From Verticillium longisporum (lineage: Eukaryota > Ascomycota > Sordariomycetes > Glomerellales > Plectosphaerellaceae): 64,000 nt of DNA. The notes beneath the pieces were generated by a model. It was not told the DNA's origin. It did no database searches and saw only the letters and a list, made by a program, of their open reading frames with translations. The translations under genes were made by a program, and so were the position numbers. Of this stretch, positions 42,968 through 54,200 are shown in pieces (position 1 is the stretch's first letter; each line of letters starts with the position of its first letter). The DNA is taken from the NCBI GenBank assembly GCA_019188255.1, contig JAETXT010000004.1, positions 4,836,001-4,900,000 of the forward strand. The letters are read 5' to 3'.

Positions 42968-44969
42968 TCAACCCTGGCTACCCTTGTCCCTGGGTGTGAA
43001 AATGATGTCTAGCTTAGGGCAACTCAGAGTGAAGCCATCCACAAGTTTGTCGGTGAAGGCCTTGACTGGTTGATCAGGGGCCAGCGAAACATCGTAGCGG
43101 CGCAAAAGCTCAGCAGTGACAGTCCGGATTTCCATGAGCCCTAGCTGCTTGCCTACGCAGGAGTATCGACCTGGCAGTCGTCAGCCGATGCTTTTCATTT
43201 GGACTGCTTGAATACTTACCAATGGAAAACGGGGCGAAGATTCCTTTATCTTTGACCAGTTCGGGTTCTGAAGTCCAACGCTCAGGAACAAATTCATCCG
43301 GCCGTGGGAACACTCGTTGGTCTGGGACGCCATCAGTAAGGGTCTTTCTGTGTCAACATCGCGTAGGCGTAACTTACCTCTGAAGAGTGTGTAGCTAGGA
43401 ACCTGCACAATCGTGTCGCCTGGGATGAAGGTGTTCTCCACACGGATCCCGCCTGGCGGAGTGATTCTCTGTAGTCCCGATGGAACGGGTGGGTACAAGC
43501 GGAGTGACTCGTCGATGCAGGCCTGCAGGTATGGTAGTTTGGCCAACGATGCGTGATCAGTGCCGTCCCGGTCCGCAAAGTACTTATCAATCTCCTCCTG
43601 CAGCTTTCGACACTTTGTCGGGTTTTGTGTCAACTGCAAAAACAGGCAAGTGAGAGATGTGGCAGTTGTGTCGCTGAGACTGGTCAGCAATGTTTGCTTA
43701 CCTCCTCTGCGGGTCAAATAACTACCTTCCCGCAACGACAATGAGCATCGAGTCGCCGCACAGATCGATATAGTCCTGTTTCGTCGGTTGGACTTTGGAT
43801 CGATAGTCTCCCAGGACCCAGGAAAACACATCTGGGATATCAGGCTCATTCTGTACTGCTCATTAGCCCAGCAAAGGGGCAACAGAAAGGCAGAATCTGT
43901 GGCAAGGCTCACCTCCATTCGCTCCTTTGTCTGTTCGTCGAGCCAGCGTTCAAAGGATTTCAAATGTCTCGTCAAAAATGGAATGTTCCTTCCGAACAGG
44001 ACGATCCATGACATGTGCATCAACATCCCACTAAGTTCTGTTGTGGCCTGAAGTAGTTCCATAGCAGGATGCATCTTCTGCGACATGATGAGGCCAAAGT
44101 TCTTGCCAAAAGCCAAGTTGCCCATGACGTCAAAGCTGTACAGATTGAATTCCTTGGAGACATTAATTGCGCCATACTTTTTGGCATCAATCTGAGATAG
44201 GAGTTGGTTCGTGTAGGTCCTGACGCGCGGTCCGTAGTCCCGAAGAGCTATCTAGGTTTTAGTGCGAGCTTCTTCAACCTTGGACTGGGCTGGCACGAAC
44301 ATTCTGATGAGAAGCCCTGATCCCAGGCCTTGCGTCTTCGCCCATGGTCTTCACGATCTCGGGTTGTATGGACCGACCTGGCTGGAAGCTGAGTGTTGTA
44401 CCATGGACCCTTGGAGCACGGTGATGAGTTGGCGTGTAGGGCTTGCACAGCTTTTGGATGTGCGATGGATATTTCCGTGGGGCCTAGAGATAACAGAAGC
44501 TGGTCAGATTGAGTTTTCTAACCTTCTTTCAGGAGCTCTTACCGATGCGGACAAAGTCTCCATAGGTCTCGTGCAGTTTCTTTGCCTCGATGAAGAACTG
44601 TTCATTCTTCCTCGCAAGCCGTGTAGAGTAAGCGCCAGAAAGCTTGGCAGCAAACGGACCAGGGAAACGCCTCAAGGGGTGTAACAGAGAGCGGTAGAGC
44701 ACCATGCTCACGAAAAGGCCAGCGATGAGTGCGCCATAGAGGGAGGATGCGTCTTTGATGGCCTGCCACAGCTCATTTTGTGATGGCACTGGCGCTCCGT
44801 AGAACACAACAGCGACGGACACTGAAAATGTAGTGGCGAACGCTAGGACAACCTTTGATGCGTAATTGTCCCATTCGCCACGTCTGAAAAGCAATATATG
44901 AAGTAAGGCACCAACGGTAAAGGCAGTTAGATGGGCCGTCTAGCCACTCAACGTAGAGGTCCAGAGCAT
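42968..44969 (-). CDS. Cytochrome P450 monooxygenase with an in-frame TAG near the start
   Basis: Seven exons: (44969)-44543, 44483-44301, 44247-43913, 43850-43726, 43679-43378, 43321-43220, 43170-42968; phases agree throughout; ~558 aa. Hydrophobic N-terminal segments precede PLRRFPGPFAAKLSG. Then HGRRRKAWDQGFSS (helix C), LSDTTATSL (helix I region), ACIDESLRLYPPVP (ExxR), DQRVFPRPDEFVPERW (PERF) and FSIGRYSCVGKQLG, the heme-binding loop with its Cys thiolate. It resembles fungal ER P450s of the pisatin-demethylase/benzoate-hydroxylase type. From ATG 44969 the frame meets TAG at codon 10 (44942-44940), before HLTAFTVGALLHILLFRRGEW, a typical N-terminus of this group; no in-frame Met follows until past the first TM. 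Either the stop is real, or an unseen upstream exon or read error is involved. Confidence 0.82.
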
Positions 44970-46066
44970 GACGGACAGATCGAGACCAGAACAGATCAAC
45001 AAATCTCAAGTTGAAGACGATATTGCTATTGTGCTAGAATTGCACGATCTATATACTGCGCCATACGACAAAGCCTGTCGACTCGGTACCCATGAATCCA
45101 CCTTACCCCAGATTGTTTCTGCCGCCATGAACGTGGTTCAAGACGGACGGGGTCGCCCCACATCACCCGAAGATAGAGCTGCCGCACATCGCGGGGTACA
45201 TCACCTTAGTGTAACCCACATTAGCCGAGGGTCTCCAAGATGGTCAGGAGCCACTGACATGATTTGGATTGTCGTGCAAGTCAGACTTGGTGGCGCGCAG
45301 AGTGTTGACATAGCTTCGTACCATCCCCGCATCTTGTTCAATGGGTGGGTAAGGGCTGGAGCTGAAGCGACTGTCTGGATATGTCTTGGCAACTGTAGCG
45401 TCATTGCTCGATCTTGTGGATGGACCGCGGATGAATCGCAAGATGCAAACTTCTACCAGCTTGGACAGACTATCAATAGCAAGTGACAAGTGCCGCCACC
45501 CGGCCTGGAACGCACCGGCCAATGCGACGACAGGAGCTTTGGTAGGGTCACATAGTGGTGGTGGTATTTACTGCCTGTAACATGTGTTGCGGAGGGTCTT
45601 TGGGCCCTGACATCGGTACTACGGAAGCTTATCCGCCAGACCACCAAACCGTACTGAAAGTGCCTGTATTCAAGCCCGCCTTGAAATCTCATGAGTAGCC
45701 AAGTAGTAAAAATGTAGAACCTTAATGGCCCCTGGAAACTTTGATGCAACATGCAACACACCGGCCGATCTGCCGTTCCACCATCGGAATGGACATCCGA
45801 GTTACATTGAGAGGAATAAACCCGCAAATCCAAAAGTAAAAATGCATCAACGTGCGCGTACCAGATTAAAAAATCAACAGTGCCCCCACATACTACCGAG
45901 GTACCTGCCACGGCGTCGAGCTCCGCAGCGTTGAGCTCTCGATCTACAGCATAATAATTACATGAAACCGCAAAGGGGTTCGATGGAATGAAGTCTACCA
46001 TTGCTCCTCCTGTTTTCCCCCAATCTAACTAATTGTTCGAACTTCGAAAAGTCCGCTCACGCCAAG
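44970..46066. other. Divergent promoter region between P450 and acyl-CoA ligase
   Basis: About 1.1 kb that separates the two divergent genes and may hold shared control sites. Long frames on both strands (e.g. 45453-46001 minus) show no domain. No gene called. Confidence 0.5.
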
Positions 46067-47817
46067 ATGCCTATCGAATCTCGCTGGACTACCCCGACGC
46101 CAGAAGTGGCTTTGCACGAATGGGTTTTCGGTTCATCGTTTGGGAAGCTCATCGACCAGAAGATCTTCTTCGATGCCGAATCACCCGCAACGAGGTTTCT
46201 GACCTTGTCTGACTTTCGGCTATTGTCTAAAAGAGTGGCTCTCGGCCTGCAACGAGCAGGTCTAAGCCAGGGAGATCGTGTCTTGATATGCAGCAACAAC
46301 AGCCTCTTCTTCCCGCCTCTATTCATGGGCGTTCTCATGGCTGGTGGAATCTTCACAGGCGCGAGCATAGCCCTGCGACCCGGAGAGCTTGCTTATCAGC
46401 TGCGGGATAGTGGCGCGTCTTTCGTATTTGCGGAAAGCGCCGCCCTCGCAACAACGCGCGAAGCGTGTCTGCAAGCGGGAATCCCGTACAGCCGCCTCTT
46501 CTCCATTGACGGCAGCGATCCAAACCTGCAAGAAACCACCAGGCCCATGCCGTCGTGGACCAACATGCTTGCCTCTGCGGCCGAGGCGGCGCGTTTTGAC
46601 TGGGTGGAGCCGCAGGACCCTCGAACCACCACATGCTGTCTGAATTACAGTTCGGGGACCACGGGAAACCCCAAGGGCGTTGAGATCACACACTTTGCGT
46701 ATGTCGCGAATGGTGAGGCAACAACCTTCCTCCGGCGGCAGATCAACGACAGGAAGGCCGGGGAGGCTCCGGATGCAAGCATCTGCTTCATGCCCCTGTA
46801 CCACGCTGCAGGTCAAACATCGTTCATCGTCAACAACCCGCGCATGCTCATCCCGACGTACATTATGCCGGCCTACAATTTTGAGAAGCTCCTCAGCCAC
46901 ATCCAGACTTTCAAGATCACCTCAATCATGACCGCGCCCCCCATTCTGCTGTCCCTCGCCAAAAGCCCGCTGACGGCCAAGTTCGATCTATCCAGTATAC
47001 GTGACGTGGTATCGGGCACTGCACCACTCGCACCGGAAATCTCCCTTGAGGTCGAGAAGAGAATATGGCCAGACGGCCAAAACTTTGTCAGCCAGGGCTG
47101 GGGCATGACAGAAGTCACCTGCACCGGATCGATGAAGGGCCCCGACGACCAGCAGCGTACTTCATCCGTCGGCGAAATCGTCCCCAACGCGCGATTCAGG
47201 CTCGTGGAAGAAGACGGGACAGAGGTCACGGAGGCTAACAAGAGCGGAGAGCTTTGGTTCTCGGGGCCGACGCTGATGAAGGGGTATTGGAAGAACCCGA
47301 CGGCGACAGCAGATACTCTCCACAAGGAAAATGGCATCACGTGGCTGAAGACAGGAGACGTCGTCTACGTGGACAAGTACGCGGCGGGGGCCAAGATTCA
47401 CATCGTGGACCGCATCAAGGATCTGATCAAGGTACGCGGCTTTCAAGTGTCGCCGACAGAGATCGAAGGGGTCCTGCTCGACCACAAAGGTGTCACGGAC
47501 GCGGCAGTCGTCGGGGTCGTCGTCCGGGGCGAGGAGGTGCCTCGCGCCTACGTAGTCAGAACCCCGGAAGTGACGGAGGCAGACATCTTCGACTGGGTGA
47601 ACAAGCGAGTAGCCAAGTACAAGCAGCTCAGAGGTGGGCTTGCTTTCGTGGACAGCATCCCGCGACTCCCGGTACGTCGATCCGAGGCGGGAAACCGTGC
47701 ATTTCTTAGCCTTTTGATTGATCGCTAACCTCTGAGCAGACAGGGAAGATCCTCCGTCGAGCCCTCCGGCAGAGGGCACAACAGGAGGTTGACGGCGTGA
47801 AGGCAAGGCTAGTGTAG
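46067..47817 (+). CDS. 4CL-like acyl/aryl-CoA ligase (AMP-binding enzyme)
   Basis: Two exons: 46067-47671 and 47740-47817, intron 68 nt (GTACGT donor, GCTAAC branch, GCAG acceptor); 560 aa from MPIESRWTTPTP. An upstream in-frame Met at 46001 exists but is less family-like. Adenylation motifs in order: YSSGTTGNPKGVEITH (P-loop, ~207-222), PLYHAAGQTSFIV, APPILLSLAKSP, GQNFVSQGWGMTEVTCTGS (A5), KSGELWFSGPTLMKGYW, WLKTGDVVYVD (A7), DRIKDLIKVRGFQVSPTEIE (A8). The catalytic lysine is in TGKILRRAL (A10), encoded only by exon 2. It activates a carboxylic acid as adenylate and CoA thioester; the substrate is likely aromatic or medium/long-chain. No PTS1 tripeptide: the end is ARLV. Confidence 0.92.
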
Positions 47818-48321
47818 AAAGGGGCTGACTAGGATCTGGATGTAGAAATGCGGGGGAGCTGTGTAGATCGTGCTCGCTATTGCCGAGGTTTTAATGGGTT
47901 GCCAGATTACGGGGTTCGCACGAGAGTCCTGCGCTGCCCACTTTGTCATACGTCTTTGGTTCAGTAGTCTTCCCAAGACAGTTAGCATAACCGCCATCAT
48001 CTGTTCCTAGGTAGTTTCAGGGTGCTGCGTGTCAGGGGCGGAATTGATTCCAGTTTATGCTGCATCGTCCAGGATCCGGTCGAGCAAGCCAGTGCCATTC
48101 AGATTCAGCTACCTAGAAAGCTCCGCCCTCCCCCGCATTCACTACATGGCATCTGTACGAGTGGGACCTAACCTACCATGAATCTTCTCCCTTTCCAAAT
48201 ACCCCAACGACTGACACTGGCGACAATTGCACTCCCTCCCTCATATGACAGTCAACCATGACCTAGTCGCTCTCTCTAGACTCTCGAGGTAATCTTTTGC
48301 CCAGTCCTACCCTCCGTCAAT
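47818..48321. other. Promoter region of the Zn2Cys6 regulator
   Basis: Short tandem spacer between the ligase and the regulator. No gene seen. Confidence 0.5.
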
Positions 48322-51262
48322 ATGCAGCAAGAGCATACATCCCAAATCGTGGACTTGCCTTCGACCACCGACCCAGGCAGTCTGGATCCTCATCCGCCGT
48401 TGTTGGACAGCCAAAACTTCCGTCTTGGCCGAAGTTACCGCCGGCGGTCTGTCAAAGCGTGTCTCTGTTGCCGCCACCGCAAGGTCCGATGCAATGTCAG
48501 CCTTCTTGGGCCGCCTTGTACCAATTGTCACCTCGACGAGAAGCCTTGCATAGTTGCTGATCGGGCGTCTCGGCGGTATGTTCCACAGTGCTCGGTGTCA
48601 TTCTGAATGGGAACTCATGGGGATCACGCAGTCGACTTCCTTCGATAGCGAATACCGACTATGAAGCGGTCTTTGACACCGGAAAGAGCAGTAAACCAGA
48701 GGAAGTCATCGACATCGACACAGCTACAAATGCTGTGAATCCAGATCAAGGATTCCCAACGCTACCGCCCTTGAACGAGCTGGATATACCGGTGGACATG
48801 GGCACCGACTTGGAAAACGTGCCTACATCTCGGGAGCCAGAACCGTCACTTGAGAATGCACTCTTACATACCTCTGCGGTACAGACGATGACTGTCTTCC
48901 CGACCGAGCTTTCCTCCAAGGATGATCTTGCAACCGGTACGCGCATGATTGGACCCCCTTAGACGCTGCCTTGCTGACTGTTTGGCCAACACCAGATACT
49001 GCACTGGACTTACTACTCAATCTAGCTCCTGCGGAATCAAATCATGAGCACTACAAATCCAACTCTACGCGTGAGGTGATTGGGCCCTGGGGACCTTCTC
49101 CATCATGTCCCTTCCTCGAGACTGATGGACTGGCTGGTCTGTCTCAACCGGACATCGTCTTCCTTCAGACCAAGGGTTGCTTTCATATCCCGAACAAACC
49201 CATCCTGGACGAGTTCATGCGCGAATACTTTTTGCATGTACACCCTTTTCTGCCTCTGCTCGATGAAGCTGAGTTTTGGGCGGCCTATCGGATCGAAACA
49301 CCGGACGAGGCCACTACAAAGGTCCCCCTTCTCGTGTTCCAAGCAATGTTGTTCACTGCGAGTAATGTGCGTATTTCTTTGAATCCTCTGAAATACAAAG
49401 TCGAACCATGTTATACTAACCTCCTGGTCTTCATAGTTTGTGCCATTAACAGTGGTCAAGGCGCTCGGTTTCCTCAGCATCCAATCAGCACGAGCGGCGT
49501 TCTACAACAGGGCAAAGGTACGGATCTGTCGTGCAAAGGCTTTACTCCCAATCGCGAGACTAATTTTCAGGCGCTCTTTGACGCAGGACCCGAAGCACCA
49601 CCAGCGGTGTCCGCACGTGCTGCTCTCCTGTTAACCATGTGGTGTCCACCCCCCAGTGTTCAGCGCAACAGGACCAACACGGCCTGGCTATCTTTTGCCA
49701 TACATCAGGCTCGATGCGCAAAAGCTCACCTTGCCTGGGACATTGAGTTGGCTGTCAAAAGCTCAGATTCCAGCTCTCAGCGTAACCTTCACGACATACA
49801 GATGCTGAAGCGCCTCTGGTGGTGCTGCATCATTCGTGACCGATTCTTGTCGATCGGCATGAGGAGGAGCATGCAAATCCCGACAGCATATCCTGTTCTC
49901 AAACCTTCTGACTTTGAAAATGAGTTGACGCACTCCGAGGTTCATACCGGCGAGTCGAGGCGGCGGCTTCTGGAGATCTATGTCCACCTGATGTGCTTGT
50001 GTAATATCCTGAAAGATCTCTTACCGCCAGTAACAGACACCAATGAGAGCAGCTGTCGGGTGCAGGAGTCACATCAGAGATTGAGTAAATGCCGGACGGC
50101 ACTGAAAGATTGGTACAAAAAGCAGGCTCAACCATCTCCTGGGAGGAAGCCATCAGGGCTTCGCCAACGCTCTGTTATCGTGCACACCAATTTGTTGCAC
50201 ATCTTTTACTTGTAAGTGGCCATTCTAGATATGGGTATCATACCGTTCTGCAAGGAGATGCTCATTGGTTTTAGCGCCTGCCGAATAGCTCTTTCACACC
50301 GTGAAATGCTTCTCGACCCACAAGACGATAAACCGCCAAGCACCACAGCTGTATCTCCCAAGTCTTCTCAGGGCCAAGAAGTGAGGGAGGCAGCCCTGGG
50401 AATGACATCTTGCCTTCAGGAATTGCTCCAGGTTGATTTGATCCGTTACCTGCCTCTCAGCGCGTATGTACCCGCTGTTTGCCGCTTCCTTTTGCTTCTT
50501 ATTGACCATGATGGCAGTATCGCTTTTTTCATGACGCCTCTTCTCCTGCATACACTTGACTTTATGTTGAGGCCACGGCACAGCACCACGGCCGACATCA
50601 TGGCCAAGGAAGAGCGTCTCAAGGTTCTCATCGATGCTATGCGGATGTACCGAACATTCTACGATGGTATCGACTGGATTAGCGGTGCAGTTCGCCAAGC
50701 TGCTAATCTTGCGCGGCCCGATGACACCTCAATAGAGGGCTCCGGCGCAACGAGCTGGATCGACATTTGTTTCCACCACCCCTCCCTCTATATGCGGCTG
50801 GCCCTGACCCTTGACATGGCCGTCAGCGAAGCCAGGGTTCCCCAAAAGTCTGAGATTGTTGCTTTGCTGCAAATACACTGGACCTCGAGCAAGAGGATAT
50901 CCAACGGGCCAAGTCTCGAGGCTCCCCAGCTTATGCCAGCGACGCCCACTTCCTCCATTTCGGTCACGGCGAACGCTCTACCATGGGATAAGCTTCCTGA
51001 TATGCTCGGGTGTCAGCGTGAGGAAGAGAATGGCGGTCAAGACGTTCTCGGGCGAGATGACCAGACGGTCAATAGCACAGATGACTTGAGCAGCCCGGAC
51101 AGCGTGATGGAAGGACTGGCGGTGATGGAGTTTGATGATGCGTTCTTCGGCGTTACGTTACAGGAATGGGACCTTGAGGCGAACTGGCCTATGCCTCCCA
51201 GCGCTGCCGTTAATTCAATTCTATCAATTCAAATAGTTAAACAACTAATTAAATTACTCTAA
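48322..51262 (+). CDS. Zn(II)2Cys6 transcription factor, C-terminus capped by AT-rich repeat DNA
   Basis: Six exons: 48322-48575, 48632-48936, 48996-49366, 49437-49517, 49571-50211, 50275-51262; introns 53-70 nt; 879 aa. The zinc binuclear cluster spans ~47-76: CLCCRHRKVRC then CTNCHLDEKPC (C-x2-C-x6-C-x8-C-x2-C-x6-C), preceded by a basic stretch RSYRRRSVKA. The fungal-specific TF middle homology region runs from the HVHPFLPLLDEAEF segment through RLWWCCIIRDRFLSIGMRR to the helices after VIVHTNLLHIFYF. An acidic C-terminal region (DDLSSPDSVMEGLAVMEFDD) could activate transcription. From 51211 the codons become AT-rich, giving the final NSILSIQIVKQLIKLL and stop, so the natural C-terminus has probably been replaced. 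It follows the ligase in the same direction and may control it and the P450. Confidence 0.85.
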
Positions 51263-54200
51263 TTTCACGATTTAAATAGTTAAATAACCCTATATAGATT
51301 AATTAACTATTTAAATACTATTAAGTTATATATAAATCTCGGGATTTCTATATTCTAGTATATTATATAATTAAAAAGAAGAGTTATACGCTAACTTAAA
51401 GCTAACTTAAGCTTTAAGTTCGTATATAATAGTAACTAAAGTAGGATTCGAACTTACGCCTTCTATTATAAATACTAGATATTATATTATTAGATTATAT
51501 AATCTTATTATATTAAGAGCGCTCTAATAGCGATATTAAGAAGGCTTCGTAGCTAATTAATCCTACCCTTTAAAATATCGTATAGATATATAATATAGTT
51601 CTAAACCCTCTAGCCCTCTATTCGCAGTATTACTTTAATCCCTCTTATAGCTACTCTACGACCTCTATTTTCCGAATATTAACCCGCTAATTTTAAGAAC
51701 CCTTAATATATCCTTTACAATCTTTAATTCGATTCTAGTTTTAACGATATCGTTATAATTATTAGAGACTTTATAATTAAATAATATAATAGATTTTTAC
51801 CCCTTCCCTATTTAATATTACTATTACTTTACCCTTATATTATATATTATATATAAAGGAGTAAAGGATCGTAGAAGCTAGATATATATTTATAGGCTCT
51901 TTATTATAGAGATCCTCGAAGGAGATATAATTAAGCTAAGCTTCTAGCTCTATTAACGATATAACGAGACTTATAATATTTAGCTCTTTAAAGCTACTTT
52001 AATAACCTCTATAATAATTTATCTATAGAAGAAATATAAAGTATCCGAATCCTTAAATAAATAGATAGAGGAAGACTCTTTAAGTACTTTAGAATTAATA
52101 CTATAGTATACTATAATATATAAATCTTTAATAGATTAAATAGAAGAGCTTATTCTTATATTTATTATAATAATAAATTAGCCCTTTAATATCTTTAATA
52201 GCCTATATCTTAATTAGCTCTTTATATAATAAAGTAGAGCTAGTAATAACCTTAATTAATTGGAGTAATAAAGTAGCTATTTAAGAAAAAGATAGATCCT
52301 TAAATATATAGTATCGGATTAATAATATATATCCCTTAGGGGTCTTTATAATAAGTCTAGCTAATATCTATTTCCCTAATTAGCTACTCCTTATTACTTT
52401 ATCGCTAAGCTATATCTTTCTACCCTATTTAGTTTTAATCGTCCCTAAAGGAGTCCTTATCTCTAGAGATTAGGACCTCCTTTCTTTAAGAAGATAGGTA
52501 AATTCTCCTAATTAGAATTAAACGAGTCCCTAAAGCTATAAATAAAGGAAAGAAGGTAGCTATAATATATATAAATATCCTAGAGTTTATTCTTAGTTCC
52601 TTAAATCCGATTATCCTAAGCGCTTCCGAAGACCTAGCCTCTATAGAGGCTCCTTAGTATTAAGCTAAGCCCGAGCTACTTTAATAGTAGCCCTCTATTA
52701 TATTTAGTTCTATTCTAAATTAGTATAATATCGAAGCTATCCTTCCTAGCTTAATTATTATAATAGTAAATAAGCTATAATCTTTATAATAATAGTATTT
52801 ATAATAGCTATAATATAAAGATCTATATATTAATTTACTTATTCCTCCTTTAAATATATTAATAGGGGATATCCTAATCGAGAAATTAACTTAACCTTTA
52901 TAAGGTCGAGGATAGTATATAGGTTTAGATTTAGGTTACTCTAATTAGACCTAATAGGGGTATTTAGAGTACTCGGAATCTTCTCTTTTAATAGGATAAG
53001 TAGAGTTAATTTATAGCTCGAACTTAGACGTTTTATAGAAGGCTTTATAATTATAATACTTCCTATAAATATAATAATCCGAGTTCTCTTATATAGCTTA
53101 ATTAGTATAGCTAGATTAAATAAATTATAAAAGTTAATCTATAATCGTAATATTCTATTAAGTATATTAATAGTATTATTAGCCCTAGAGTCCCTAAGTC
53201 TTATTAATTCTAAAGAGCTTTTAACTTCTTATAAAGGATTAGGCTACTTCTATTATATATTTTAGATTAATATTTTCTTAAAGAGGATAATAGCTTTATT
53301 TATTTCTTCGAATTCCTCCTATTTAAGATTAATAGGTATATTTACTCTATAAATTCCTTAAAGAGTAGCTTTATTATCTATAATATTATTTATTATTAGT
53401 TTAGGCCTTAAATAGTATATAAATAAATTAACCTAATTTAGATTAAATTATTTATTTATCTAGGTCTTTTAATAATAATAAAGGTAATTATTATAATTAG
53501 CTTTACTATATATATTATTATTTATATATATAATTAATATCCCTATATTAAATAGCCCTTTAAGGAAAACTAAATAAGCTAAATTAAATATATAGAATCT
53601 ATAAAAGTATATATCCTATTATTAAAGGGATTAAAGGATATTAAACTATAAATATAAAGCTTTAATTAAAGTATCCGAAGTATTATTAAACCTATAAAAC
53701 TCCTCTAAATAGATTATAGTTTAAATAATTTCCTTCTTAGTTATACCCTTAAAATAATTATCGGTAATAAAGGATTATTATATCTATTAATCGATAATTA
53801 AGAGAATCTAATAGTTTTCGCTAATATTAATAAAGGTTACTATAAAGTAGGCTTCCTAGAATATATTTATTATTTCTTAATTTATTAGAATACTATTATT
53901 ATAGCCCCTTATCTATAGAATATTAGAATTAAGGATCTAATATAATAATTACTGTAATTAAGGCTTTATAAATACTTTAAAACTAATAGCTATCTCCTAA
54001 ATAAAGAGCTATATATTCTTTTCTATATTATTATATATTAAAACTAAATAAAACTTATCTTCTTAATTAGCTATATCCTAGCCCTAGCTATTAAGAGGGA
54101 GGGATTCGCTAACCTTTATTAATATAATTCCTTTAAGATATAGATTAAAGATAGAGGTAATAAGCTTCTTTAAGAGGTTAATCTAATTAGGAAATAAAGA

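Noticed and set aside
44968..45486. 172-codon plus-strand frame overlapping the P450 start
   Set aside because: No recognisable domain and it overlaps the 5' end of the P450 on the other strand.
45453..46001. 182-codon minus-strand frame between P450 and ligase
   Set aside because: No domain, no signal peptide, no splice logic; the divergent promoter lies here.
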